From Cymbidium sinense (taxonomy: Eukaryota; Streptophyta; Magnoliopsida; Asparagales; Orchidaceae): 64,000 nucleotides of DNA. The first letter of the stretch is position 1, and each line of letters begins with the position of its first letter. The translations under genes and the position numbers were made by a program. Location of the stretch: positions 111,479,121-111,543,120 of the forward strand of contig CM038222.1 in assembly GCA_021442155.1 (NCBI GenBank), given 5' to 3'. The notes below the pieces were generated by a model, which saw only the letters and a program-made list of their open reading frames with translations, was not told where the DNA came from and did no database searches. This document shows positions 1 to 11,600 of the stretch, in pieces.

Positions 1-57
1 ATAGATATTCAGGCCAAGGGTGCTCACTAAGAATAAGAGAAGGAAAGAGCAATTATG

Positions 58-225
58 GAGCTCACTCACCTTACAGAGGCAAAGAGAGAGTATGTGGAGG
101 AATTCTCATGTCAAACTAGAGAGTTTTAGGAAAGGGAAGCCAAGTTTGCTCAATTTCTTTGTTCTAATGAGTACCAAGAGCTCTTATAGCAAAAGCTGAA
201 GGACAACACTTACTTTATTACTTGA
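58..225 (+). pseudogene. unidentified coding remnant, charged peptide
   Basis: One frame from base 58 reads as a charged, Glu/Lys-rich peptide of about 55 residues beginning ELTHLTEAKREYVEEF, of helical or coiled-coil character, broken by two in-frame TAG codons and ended by TGA. I do not recognise the family. It lies upstream of the tandem repeats and LTR-1, so it may be the tail of a retroelement reading frame that begins outside the window. The TAG codons sit where CAG (Gln) would fit. The coding reading is an inference from composition only. Confidence 0.25.
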
Positions 226-250
226 TGCCAAGTTTCTAGATTTCTTAAGT

Positions 251-716
251 GTACTCACACTCATGGACTCAGATGGTGATGTGGAGGGTATCTCAAATTG
301 ATATATCTTTCCTCATTTATTTCTTTATAAATTTTTCTTTAGAGAGTAGGGAATCTGTATCTTACTCACTCAATTATAAAAACATTTTATATGAAATGAA
401 AATCATAAGTGTATTTTTAATTGAGCATACTTATTTGAGTAATTTCTAGATTTATTTTCATACTAAATATTTTTAAATGTATGCTTTATCACTGAGCTCA
501 AACTTACTGGTCGATACACAAATGACCCCATAACTTAGAATATTTTGAATCATAAAAGTAAAACACTTTCTAGGGTGGTCTTTCTTGAGTTAAGATGATG
601 TTAGAGATAGCTAATCTAAGTATACTTGCTAAGATCATGTTTACTTATTTGAATAAATCAACTTTATGACTTAGCAAATTTTGAACCTTCAATCAATAGA
701 AAAAACCTTCTTGTGT
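251..716. other. unassigned AT-rich sequence
   Basis: I see no convincing coding frame, repeat or regulatory signal here. It links the coding scrap to the tandem-repeat block and is probably part of the same retroelement 3' region. Confidence 0.3.
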
Positions 717-1270
717 AGAGTTAGTCTTTCTTGAGTTTAGTTGTTGACCTTACGAGGTGTTGGTCTTACACTATAGTTGCCAAAAACACAAAATACTAGT
801 CTTTTAAGTTTAGTCACTAACCTCATCTGGTGTAGATCTTACACTATTATCACTAACTGTATATGTGTTGGTCCTTTTGGTTACCAACTAGAAGAGTTAG
901 TTTTTTTTTTTTGAATTTAATTGCTGACCACATTGGGTGTCAGTCTTACACCATTATCACCGACCACATGGGTTGTTGGTCTTTTTAGAGAAAAACTAAG
1001 AGAGTTGATCTTTTCTAAGTTTAGTCATCGACCTCACAGGTTGTTAGTCTTACACTATAGTTACCAACTGTACAGAGTTAGACTTTTTAGTTTCCAACTA
1101 AAAGAGTTAGTCTTTTTGGAGTTTAGTAGCTAACCTGTCCAGGTGTTAGTGTTACATTATTAGTACCAACCATATGGGGTGTTGGTCTTTTTAGTTCCTA
1201 ACTAGGAGAGTTGGTCTTTTATGAGTTTAGTCACTGACCTCACAGAGTGTCGGTCTTACACTATAAGTCT
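717..1270. repeat. tandem repeat, about six units of ~105 bp, each built from ~35 bp subunits
   Basis: Units begin with a variant of GAGTTAGTCTTTT-GAGTTTAGT near 719, 796, 894, 1002, 1104 and 1209. The last spacings are 108, 102 and 105 bases; the first units are shorter. Each full unit contains three diverged ~35 bp subunits sharing GTTGGTCTT followed by ACCAACT- or TGACCTCAC-like text. The array lies 440 bp upstream of LTR-1. That is where Tat/Ogre elements carry a hypervariable 3' untranslated region known to hold tandem repeats. The repeat is seen; its assignment to a 3' untranslated region is inferred. Confidence 0.8.
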
Positions 1271-1298
1271 CAAGGATATATTATCAAACTAGTCTTCT

Positions 1299-1600
1299 AG
1301 GGCCAAGAGTGGCATGCTAAGAATTTGAATATGCTACTCAAGATTTCGGTGCTCATCAAGTGAAACTTTATACTAGCCCAAAAATGGTGTACCAAGTTTT
1401 TGATTCATCACATAGCTCCCCAAGTGTTCTTGTATTAAGGGTTTTCTTTACTTTACATCAGTATTTCTTGGGCCAAGAGAGGCATGCCAGGTACTTGGAT
1501 CTCCTACTCGAGCTTTCAATGCTATCTTAGTATCTTTCTTTGGGCCAAAAATTGTACACTAGGAATTTTGAGTCATCACGTAGCTCCCCAAGTATAAGTT
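1299..1600. repeat. imperfect tandem duplication, period ~169 bp
   Basis: GGGCCAAGAG-GGCATGC recurs at about 1299 and 1469, and TAGCTCCCCAAGT at about 1413 and 1581, giving a period of 168-170 bases. The two copies differ by many substitutions, so the duplication is old. It follows the 105-bp array and precedes LTR-1. Confidence 0.7.
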
Positions 1601-4560
1601 TCACCTTTCAACTTTTGACTATGCTCTTTTGAATATATGATTATCTTACCAATTACATAATTTAAGAAGAAAAATATGTACAACTTTATTTTTTAAAATA
1701 AAAATGTACTGTTGCCCTCACTTTTGGAGTGAAGATTGATCCCCCTCATCTTAGATCTAAGAGACTTTTAGACACTTAGACTTTTGTAGTGCTAGGACAC
1801 ATCTAGTTATTAAAGGAAAACTAAACCTGAGCCTAGTGACTTATAGGGTAAGCCTAGAGTTTACCTTGGGACAAATAGGTTTCACCTACCTTAAGGCCTA
1901 AACTAAGACTCATGCCCATCAAATCATCCAAACTTAAGCTCATGTGATTGCAGTTAAACAAACTCAAACCTATTCAATTAATCTTAATTGAATTTAGTTT
2001 TCCAATCTAAGATACAAACCAAATAAACTTAGACTTTAACCTAAGTTAGCCCACCACAATCCTATAAATTCATTTAAACCTATTCAAGCAAACTAAATCC
2101 AATTTTATTTTCTCAATCACTCTAATTTTTCAATTGATCATTTCAATTTACTCCAACCCTTATAATCAAGCTAATTGAATTAAGTGAATTTGATCAACCC
2201 AAGTTAACCCATTTGTCTTAAAAGATTCAAATGAGCCAAAACCCAATCAAGCTCAAATCAATTGCAATCAAAGCCACCAATGAACTTCAAATTTATCATT
2301 GAACCCATGCCAACCATCCATAACTCCAATTGTTCCAAGTTGACTTGATCAAGCCACTTAACCCAAAATAACCTAAAAGGCCTAATTAAGCTAAACTTCA
2401 ATCAAACATTCATTGGAAGCATTCCAATCTCTTCATTGAAGATTGTAGGTCACTACTGAACACTGCACTACAATTAATTGAACCTAATCAAGCCAATTTT
2501 CCCTTTTGACCCAAGTTGACTCAATTTAAATTGAAAGGTCAAATTGAACCAATCATTCCCTAATCCAAGTCAAATCAAATCAACCCTTCTAATAAATTAC
2601 CAATGATCTATTGAACATAAACCTAACCCGTTCTTAAGCTAATTTGGCCTATTTGGTCAAATTAGTCATCATGACCCATTTGAACCATATTGAACCATAT
2701 GATCAAAATCCAAATAAAATCAAGAAGCCCAACCAAGCTTAGCATGACTCATCCTTGGGTCACCATGGATATGTCCAAATGTGCCCAACCGTGGTGAACC
2801 TAGTTGGGTCAAACCCATTGAAGCAAGCCCTCCAAATGTGATAAAATCCCCATTTGGAAGAGTTCTCCAACTCCTCACCTCTTGGTAGCCACCTTTGGCC
2901 TTTCTTGGGAAAAGGACCACTGACCCAACCTAACCCAAGGCTATTTTTTTTATCCTTTGGCCAATAGAGTGTGAGTTCATCTATGGGAAACCATTGCTCC
3001 ATCTAAAGAGGAGTGTACATCTCATGGCATCCCACTACACTCCCTTAGCCTCCCATACTCATCCACCTAAGCAGTCCCCTGTCACCTCCAACCACCTACT
3101 TCGGCCAAATGACTACCAAAGGCTAAACCAATCCTAGTCTTTAGTTTAGCTGGGAAGGAGAGTATACCCCCATTCATTCAAATTCACAATATAGCTTCCT
3201 CAAAGCATTCTGCATAGTCCCACACTCTCTCACAAGCTTCTCGTGCACCCTACCACCAACGAGACCAGCTCTCGATCAGTCCCGAGAGCTCCAACCATCC
3301 AAACTCCCCAAACCTACACCAAACTCAAATTAATTCTTCTCACACCTTCACATTACTCTAACAATTCAAAATGAATTATTTTTTTGATCTATTTGACCAA
3401 TGAAAGACATCCCTAGACCATCTTAGTTGAGTTTTGTAATGACATTTGGTCCAGAAATTATTAAGTGAGGAGGCAGCTCGAGATATTCTCAATATGGATT
3501 CATCTCATCAAGATGAAGCTACCTTAGTTGTTTGACTGTCGGACTATAGTTTCGATGACGTAAAAATCTAACAACCATTATCTTGGCCATTAGGTGTTGG
3601 TCTTTTATGAAGTGAATCATATTTTCATATGATCTCCACTATATGATCTCCTTAGATTTATTCTCTGATCAATTTGGACTTGATTCTGCCATTTGATGAG
3701 CTCTTAGTAGCTCGAATCTAGTGACAGAAGGTGGACAATGTCCATCTTTTGGTGCTCATGGGTCGACGGATCAGTAGTCATCCATTTTGCATGATTAGAA
3801 TGGACATTCATGATTAATCATGTTTAAAATCTCAGTTTAATCCTTTTGAAATCACAGGATTAATCTCCACTATCTGATCCGAGATCAAATGACTGAGATA
3901 AAATCATGCCCACCGTTGTTGAGTCAGTTGCTGCATTAGATGATTTAAGTAGTCAATGCCATGGAGCCATGTGGAAAGCACTGTCGCATTAACATCCACA
4001 TAACATCAATGATTTAAAAATGATTAATTAATGTTTGAAAATATAATTAAATGGCATGAACTTCAAAAAATAAAATCAAATTGTAGAAAAATCCAAAACA
4101 TACAAATAAACCTATTATGAAAAGCTTAGATAAAGGATAATATAATAAAAATAAGTTGGGGATGATAAGGATTTGAAGCCAAATAATGAACAATGCTTAA
4201 TTAACCTTTGAAGCTTAAGCTAATTGCCTTAATTAAGGGTAAATTACTTATCTAATTACTTCCAAGTTTTGTTGGATGATTTTATTGGAAGTCCTCTGCC
4301 TCCCATAATATTCTTGGAATTATTTTCCCTGTGTTTAGAAGATTTAAGATTTTCAACCCTAATTACCCTCTTTAATTAATTAAATAATTATGAAAATTAA
4401 TGAACAATAAAAATTAAGCAATTAATGTTAATTAATCAATGTAAATAGTGGGGATGATAAGGGAATTAATTAGGACCCCTTTTTTAATTGTTTCTCCAAG
4501 TGTATTCCATTAAGAAGGTTTAATTAATGTGTTTAATAATTAAGGAAAAATTAATGATAA

Positions 4561-4600
4561 AAAATAAATAAAACTAAAAATAAAAATAAAAATAAAAATT
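4561..4600. repeat. AAAAT-type simple repeat in LTR-1
   Basis: Short runs of TAAAAA/TAAAAT follow one another inside the AT-rich middle of the LTR. Confidence 0.6.
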
Positions 4601-5432
4601 AGTTTAAGATAACTCAAGTTCAACCCATTAATCCCTTTATGTGTTTAATAATATAAAGTTATTAAGGAAATTATGGTTTTCTTATTGGTATGGAAAAATC
4701 ATAAGAGTATTTATGTTCAATAGCTTCTTCCTTTAATTTAATAAATTCTTAAACATGAGACTAATTATGTTAGAGTTCTTTAAGAGCATTGGGAATTTTA
4801 TTTTCCCAAAGCATATCATTGATGGCTCATGCTTAAGTGATTAATTAAATTAAAAGATGTTTGGGAATGGTGATTAAATTTACATGGCTAATGAATTCAT
4901 AAAACCCAATTAATTCCATTCCATTAAACATGTTAAATAATTAACATTAGAGAGAGTGAATCCTGAATATTATTTCTTCTCTTTAGGTTCCAATAATTTG
5001 AATATTAAAATTGAATGTTAAAGAAACTTTGGTTAGGCTTAAAGGATGTTTATCTAATTTGATTGTCCTTGGGTTTTAATGAAATCAAGTATGTTGTATG
5101 GTGGTGCTCAAATATGTTCTTTCAATCATCATAAAAGTGTATGCCATATGTTCCATATATTCATGTTTTAAAAACTAAAAAAATTTGGTTACATTTAAAT
5201 TTCATTAGTTGGTCAAACCTTATTATATGGTGTGGCTATTATTATTAATAAATCTCAAACTAATTTTCAAATTATATGTTAATTATAAATTAAATGATTT
5301 GAAGTTTAAATTAATACTTGTTCTAAATCATTAATCATGTAAATATGAAACATTCATGGATTCATAATTAAAAGATAGAAATTAATAGTTTCACTCTTAT
5401 ATACATACTTATGTCTTTATATATTTGATTTG

Positions 5433-5606
5433 ACAAGCATATAGTCTGGACATCTTGGGAATACGAGATTTTAAGTTGCCCCAAGGAGGTCTTAGATAAT
5501 GGCATGTACCTACTTAATTTCATTTATGTTACAATATAAAGTGAAACCCTTCCTTTTTGCTATCAAGTTATTTATCAATAAAACACACACACACACACAC
5601 ACACAC

Positions 5607-5690
<84 letters not shown>

Positions 5691-5860
5691 TATAACCTTT
5701 TCCATAATTTCATTTCCATATTTGTGTATGCTTATGTGTGTTTGGATCAACAAGTATATGGTTTAGACATCCCAGGAATACGAGGCTTTAAGTAAACCTA
5801 ATGAGGCCTTAGATATTCTCACTTTCCTAGTTTAACAATGTCACGTATTTGCTTAAATTC
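5433..5860 (+). repeat. U3 repeat block, two copies (LTR-1)
   Basis: A block with the order TATAGTCTGGACATC, GGAATACGAG, TTTAAGT, AAGGAGGTCTTAGAT and then a CACGTA/CATGTACCTACTT-like end occurs at 5433-5520 and again at 5751-5860, about 318 bases apart. The same block is present once in LTR-2, twice in LTR-3 and LTR-4, and three times in LTR-5. Its position upstream of the promoter suggests a U3 enhancer-like repeat, which is inference. Confidence 0.75.
5584..5688. repeat. compound microsatellite (AC)n(TA)n
   Basis: (AC)13 at 5584-5609 runs directly into about 39 TA units ending at 5688. The array lies between the two U3 blocks of LTR-1. I saw no such array at the matching place in the other LTRs. 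The apparent Ile-Tyr and Thr-His reading frames here are artefacts of the repeat. Confidence 0.95.
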
Positions 5861-6999
5861 CTTACACATGTTTGCATATGTGTGGATATGGGATGAAATC
5901 ATTTTTTTTCTATCAATGTTTATGCATCAACATACATTAAGTGTACTAAAACATCAATTTATTGCCTGTATTTGTAAACAGTAAATCAAATATTAAAAAA
6001 GCTAAAAAGAACGGGTGGAGTGAATGTCATTGATGATGAAAGAAGGCAGTGGAGCACCATTCATGCAATGGTGACTTACTTTCAATAAACTTGGGATGCC
6101 TTTCATGTTTGGATATGAATCATTAAGGCTAATCCAAATTTAGGTTGAAATAAAAATTCATAAATGGTTCATTAAATAAATTATAATGTTAATAATTTGA
6201 CTTTAGAAATCAACCTAAGTTAGGGAAGAAAGGGTTAAGTCTCTTTCTTCTCTACATAAAAAATTAAATCTTAAGAAAAAAGGGGAACAAGAATGCATAA
6301 GTTAAAACTCAATCAAGCTATTAAAGAACTTAAAGTGACATCATCCATCCTTAATGGTAATTTAAATAATTCCAAACTCTAAAAAAATTCTAACTCTAAA
6401 ATCTAATCAAGACACACCACACTAAGCTATCATGACACACACATTAGAATGCTAAGTCATTGATCTTAGTATTAGGTTAGGCCGATGTATGTTGTGGTGA
6501 TATATTTTATTTTTTAATGTAATATTTTAGACTAGATGTTAGGAATATTTGTGCATAGATTGGATGTTAGGTCATTATTATCCTAATGATGTTTTATGTA
6601 GGGATTGTGCTTATGGGATCGCTTTAATAATGAATAAATAGGAAATGTTTTCTTACTTACACATGTTGCTTACATACCTAAGCATGATCCTATTAGGACA
6701 GGAGCTTGGTTACCCAAGTGTAGAGTGCTAAGTCTAATCATATGAAATATAACAACTTGGTTTGTATGTTTATTTAGCTAACATCTATTTTGTAGTTGCA
6801 GTTAGATTTCATTTTTCATAAAAAATTAAATTTTTTTAGGATTAGTGTTATAGGGTTTAGGATTATTCGTTGCTAGAAGGCATGGACCTAGGAGGCATTG
6901 TGAAGCATAGAGAAAATCAATCTAAAGATTGAAAGGAGAACAAAAGTTGAAGACCCCATAACATCTATTTTACTTTTAAAGTTTAATTATAATCTAGGC

Positions 7000-7007
7000 T
7001 ATATAAA
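7000..7007 (+). promoter_or_regulatory. TATA box of LTR-1
   Basis: TATATAAA is followed at once by GGTAGAGCTCGAC, a string conserved after the TATA-like box in LTR-3 and LTR-4 and, inverted, in LTR-5. It marks the U3/R boundary; transcription probably starts about 25-30 bases downstream. Confidence 0.7.
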
Positions 7008-7127
7008 GGTAGAGCTCGACTAACAAATTTCTTTTCTTTTCCAAGGTATATGGTGGTACCCGGTCGCACCAGCATTTTTATTAGTTCATAAAATTTGAAG
7101 TGTTTGATTGTTGTGTTTAGTTTACGC

Positions 7128-7133
7128 AATAAA
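7128..7133 (+). terminator. candidate poly(A) signal of LTR-1
   Basis: AATAAA lies about 120 bases downstream of the TATA box, inside a block shared by the related LTRs (GCGCAATAGAAAT in LTR-3). This fits an R-region polyadenylation signal. Plant signals are loose, so this is tentative. Confidence 0.35.
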
Positions 7134-7913
7134 AATAGCATGCTTCTTATAGGTCTCTTAAAGTTTGATGTTTTGATGTGTGGCCTGGATGAAGTAGGCT
7201 CTTTAGGACAACATTAACTTTTCTACCCTCACTAAATAGCTCATAACTAAATTCTAATGTAACTCACATCCTCACTTTAAAGCCTAAGCTTTTAATCAAA
7301 ATTATAAAAGTTTTGGCAACCTTTTAGCTAAATGATTGTATGCTATAACAACAAGCATGTAATATTATTTCACTCTTGAATAAAGTGCATCTCCACTTTT
7401 ACACGATAGGGGACATGCTTGACCTTTGTGTGTGGTCCCTTGTAATGAAGAACACCTATTTATCACTGATTTAGCCCATAAAGTCATATTCATCATGCAT
7501 TTAGGCATAATTATCACAAGCCTTGGTCCAAATTAATGTGTCAAAATAGTTTAAAAATTTGTAAATTTTGCATTAGCCCAAGTCATGTTTTTATACCAAT
7601 CATGATCTAGTTGTTTATGGACTTAACCCAGCTTAAAATGAACCCTACTTTACTTATTCATGTAAAATAGGGGAAAGATCTTTGGTATATGTAGACCCAT
7701 TTTCCTTAGGAGTTCTTATTCGGTGATTGAGTCCATTGTAGGATGATGTTTATATCTTGCAAGATAGTACATCATATCTTATTTTCACACCCAATCACTC
7801 CAATAAGTACCCCCTAAAATCTGCATGGTGTCCTTATGACTCTAAATTTAAACACCACACATACATTATACTTAAATTTAGTAAATAAGTACAAATGATA
7901 GGCATTTTCTCTT

Positions 7914-9030
7914 AAGAATAAAACTTCTTCAGATCTCTAGCATTCCAAGTCCTTGGTATGCCTTCGCTATAATGAGAGTGTAGTCGGTATGCATCAGGAT
8001 TAACATACTTTTCTTTATTATGAAAGGTCCAACCCAATTATGGGTGAGCTTGCTTAGAACATTCTGTCGAGCTGTGGCATCTACTTTCTTTAGCATGAGA
8101 TCACTACTTTTGAAATGTTTCTCCTTCACATGGTGATTGGAGTACTTATCCATTTTCCTATTTGTTTTTTCTTGCCTTAGTGATGACTCAATTTTGAGTT
8201 CTTTGAGCATATCAAGTGTGTCTTCCATAGCCTTTGAGTTTGATTGAAATCACTCTCCATCTCCATTCCCCATTCATTCTTGACTTCATACTTGACTTGT
8301 AGAATGGCTTTTGTGCCATGCATTAATATAAAAGGCAAGTTTTCGGTTACAATAGTGGGAGTTGCCCTAGCACTTAAATTTTTAAAGATTATGTGTCTAC
8401 CCACTTAGCTTTGGTTCCTTTGACCTTTTTCTTAAGCAAATTGAGTATGTTCTTATTAGTGGCTTTCACTTATCCATTGCTATATAACTAATGCATTGAT
8501 GTGAATTTTAGCTTGATTCCTTGAGACTCGTAGAATTTTTTATGCTTCTTTCAGTGAATTGATCCCCTTTATCAGTGATGATCGCCCGTGGCAACCTATA
8601 TCTACAAATAATGTCTCTTATTACCAAGGAAGTGATTTTTGTGAGTGTCTTTGCTTCGATCCACTTGTTGAAGTAATCATTCATGATTAAGATGAACTTT
8701 CTTTGTTCACTAGTGACTGGTAATGTGCCTATCATATCCATTCCCCTAATAGTGAATGGCCAAGAACTGGTGATAGGTTATAAGAGTTGTGATGGATACT
8801 ATTGGAGTGTTATAAATTTTTGGAATTATATACATCTTCTTGCAAAGTAATCAACATCCTTTCTCAGTGCAAGCTAGAAATAATCCTCCTCAAAATTTTA
8901 TTGGTGAGTGTCCTTCCTCCTGAGTGGTTACCACATGCACGAGAATGGATTTCCTCAAGAACTCTCTTTTATTTTGCCTCTTTCATGCATTTAAGGGTGA
9001 CTAAGTTTGCCAATCTTTAGAATATCTTGG
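7914..9030 (-). pseudogene. integrase of the minus-strand Tat element
   Basis: The zinc-binding start reads EIHSRACGNHSGG near 8930-8975. The core is in an open stretch at 8741-8508 with NDYFNKWIEA and IITDKGDQF, so the first two catalytic Asp are kept; the Glu block is unclear. A block matching TPFSLTYG-type text follows near 8340-8300. The C-terminal part (8228-7929) carries LTHNWVGPFII and ends TWNARDLKKFYS before a TAA at 7914-7916. Integrase inserts the DNA copy. Several stops separate the blocks. Confidence 0.85.
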
Positions 9031-9199
9031 CTCTTATCAATAAGTACCGAGCTACTCTAATTTTGATCCTACTCAAGTACTTAGTTATTTTTCCAATTTC
9101 AAAGGTATATAAGTATTTTTTGATGGGGCCAACCTAGCTTAGTAAGTATTCGTGGTCTATTTGCATTAGCTCTTTTTTTAGTACTTGACTAAGAAACTT

Positions 9200-9600
9200 G
9201 AATGACCAAATGCTCCCGAGTTCACTAGCCAAGGGATAACAAGTCAGTGAGTTGGTTTTCTTCTATGGAAATTTGTTTGATCTTAAAATATTCTAGTTGC
9301 CCACTCTCTGCTTCTACTTTTAGTAATCTTTTATCAAGAACTCAGTTTGAAATTTATGTTCTCCATTCACATGTCTTACCATAAGCTAGGAATCTGGATA
9401 AGCTTCCACATATGTGGCTCTAAGATCCCAAGTAAATCTCATCCTAGCAAATCAAGTTTAGTATTCGACTTAATTATTTGTTTCTTTGAAACTAAATTTA
9501 TTTGATTATATTATTATGGCCCCTGCTAGACTCTTTTAATATTATATCTATTCCTATAGTTAGTTCTCTAGAATAGCCATCTATGTATAGTCACATAAGG
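9200..9600 (-). pseudogene. archaeal-type RNase H remnant of the minus-strand Tat element
   Basis: Between RNase H and integrase the minus strand reads LYIDGYSRELTIGIDIIL, starting near 9592. This resembles the YVDGSSN..GSGAGIIL opening of the second, archaeal-type RNase H that marks the Tat lineage. Only the first motif is clear; the rest is badly broken. Its presence supports placing this element in Tat rather than in other Ty3/gypsy groups. Confidence 0.6.
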
Positions 9601-9659
9601 GCTATAAATTGATGACAATATCATGTGAGCTACTGAAATCAATAAGAAACTCTATAAGT

Positions 9660-10103
9660 TCTTAAGATTTGATCACAGTATGAGGTGAGTATGATATGTC
9701 AAACTCACTTAATTCTACATATCATTTAAGCAATCTTTTGAAATTATCAAGCTTTAAGTTTATATTTAAATAGGTTATCAGTGACGACTTGTATGGAGTG
9801 TGCTTGAAAAGAAGGTCATAGTTGCTTGGCTGAAGTGATTAATGCAAGTGTGAGTTTCTCCATGATTGGGTAGTTCAACTTAGTACCTTATAGAGATTTC
9901 CTAACATAGTAGGTGGGCCAATATTTCCCACCTTCTTCTCTAATTAAGATTGAGCTAATCAAGTCTTCTCCCAATCTTAAGTATAGAAATAAGACTTCTC
10001 CCTCCTTTGGGCTTTGGAATAAAGGAGGGGATGCAAGTAAACTCTTCAAATCATTAAAAGCCACTTCACATTTTAGGGTCCAGTTGAACTTCTTCACTTT
10101 CAT
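9660..10103 (-). pseudogene. pol: RT connection / RNase H of the minus-strand Tat element
   Basis: An uninterrupted stretch of 71 codons (10103-9888) starts with a KKFNWTLKCEVAFNDLK block, matching the segment that joins RT to RNase H, followed by the FLYL...EGGKYWPTYYVRKSL core. The next segment (to about 9660) carries YPIMEKLTLALITSAKQL and VVTDN blocks typical of Ty3/gypsy RNase H, with stops. Confidence 0.8.
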
Positions 10104-10149
10104 GGGAACCTTTGGTGAGAAATATTCCTTGCTCTTCTGATAAACTTAT

Positions 10150-10930
10150 TTAGTTCTGCTACTCATTGAGTATGTCATTATACTTTTTTCATATTTCTAG
10201 GTGAGGGCATGTCAAGTATAACTTTCACCTTATTTGGATTAGCTTTTATGCCTTTAAGAGTAATGAAAAACTTAAAACTTCCCTACTCTTGCACCAAAAA
10301 TGCATTTTAAAGGTTTAAAGTGCATGTTGTACCTTTTAGCTGTGGAAAATGTCTCATTGAATTTTCAAACATGTTCAATTAGTGACTTGATTTTGACTAG
10401 CCCTTCATCAACATAGACTTTTATATTTTTCCCTTCTATTCTTTGAACACTCAATCCCTAAGTCTCTGATAGGTCACTCTTGTATTATTCAGTCTAAAAG
10501 GCATAACTCTATAGTAGTATAGTTTTTTAGTAGTAATGAAAGTCATTTTCTCAGATTTTGCATAGTGCATCTAAATTTGATGATGTCCTAAAATACACCT
10601 AGGAAACTCATCATTGAGAATCCAGCTGTTGAGTCCACAAGATCATCTATTCACATGAGAGGTATCCATCCATCAAACACGTTAAATTTAAGTGGGTGAA
10701 GTAAACAAACATCCTCTATTTTCTACCTAACTTTTATACCATCAATACACTAGACATTCATTCAGGGTAATGAGCTTCTTTAATGAGATTAGCTTCAAAC
10801 AATTTAGCGACTTTCTTCTTGATAGGCTCAGCGAGTATATCTAATATTTTTCTTATTTTTTGCTTAACGGGTTGAACATATGCATGAACATTCAAGCGAT
10901 GATAAATGATGTTGATATCATTTCTTTGCA
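10150..10930 (-). pseudogene. pol: reverse transcriptase of the minus-strand Tat element
   Basis: Conserved RT blocks appear in order. The entry region QPVKQKIRKI is near 10850-10890, followed by a LIKEAHYPEW-like block, and an MPF-L-N block lies near 10480. The catalytic box, at 10404-10415, reads YVDE instead of YVDD, so one active-site Asp is changed. Several stops and frameshifts are present. RT copies the element RNA to DNA; this copy is inactive on sequence grounds. Confidence 0.8.
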
Positions 10931-11096
10931 TCTTCATTATTATCTAGGCAAATACATCTATATTATCCATCATATTTTTGAACGAGGACTTCATTATGGT
11001 CAGGGCAGAAAGCTGAGCTAGCCCTCAACGGTTGCCTATTACCTTGCGCGATCAAAATTTCTTCTATCTCTTCAAAGACTTCAATTCTTGTTCATG

Positions 11097-11600
11097 CTAC
11101 AACACTTCATCTTCTCTGCTTGACCAACCAACAACTCTCAAGTAGCACACGTGAGATTGGTTGAGGTTCCCTTCAAGAGTAACCTCTTCTCCTTTGGTGG
11201 AGAATTTGATGGCTATATGATATATTGATATGATTACTCTGAATGTGTAGAGGAAAGGTCGACTTAACATAGCATTATAGGTAGCAGGGACCTTTACCAC
11301 AATGAAGTCAGCTATGGTCGTGAACCATTTCTTACCTTCCCCTCAAGTGATGGGGAGAGTGAATATCCCCTTAGTTTCTCTACACTCTCCTTAGAAAGTA
11401 TATAATTGTCCTCTAGTGGATGAGAGTTTGAAATTCACTAGGCTAAATTTATGAAAGAAGGATTTAAAAATGATATTGAATGAGCTTCCTATGTCAATCA
11501 AAATACTTCCTACCTGACAGTAGGCAATCAATGCTGCCACCATAATTGTGTCACTATAGGGATTCCCAATAATAGTCTATCCCTTTTTAAAAAACTCATT
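11097..11600 (-). pseudogene. protease region of the minus-strand Tat element
   Basis: The aspartic-protease site is visible as LIDIGSSFN, with the D-I-G codons at 11487-11495, so the catalytic Asp is retained. Downstream is YNAMLSRP, matching the conserved YNAILGRP that follows protease in Tat elements, then a segment ending in CYLRVVG. The enzyme would process the Gag-Pol polyprotein. Frames are not continuous between these motifs. Confidence 0.8.

Larger units (their letters stand above)
1710..7859 (+). mobile_element. LTR-1, giant Ogre-type LTR (6.15 kb)
   Basis: It starts TGTTGCCCTCACTTTTGGAG, matching the starts of LTR-3, -4 and -5, and ends CTGCATGGTGTCC...AACACCACA, matching the end of LTR-4. 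Internally it has the U3 block duplicated at 5433 and 5751, a TATA box at 7000, GGTAGAGCTCGAC just after it, and a candidate AATAAA at 7128. No target duplication matches on its two sides (TGTAC versus CATAC), so it is not a clean solo LTR. It is most likely the 3' LTR of an element starting left of the window. The TTGACC-rich zone is around 1940-2760. No gene lies inside it. Confidence 0.85.

Noticed and set aside
717..1270. CRISPR-like array
   Set aside because: The units abut without unique spacers, vary in length, and lie in plant retroelement DNA.
5499..5766. Overlapping frames encoding Thr-His and Ile-Tyr polymers on both strands
   Set aside because: They are direct translations of the AC/TA microsatellite and have no other support.
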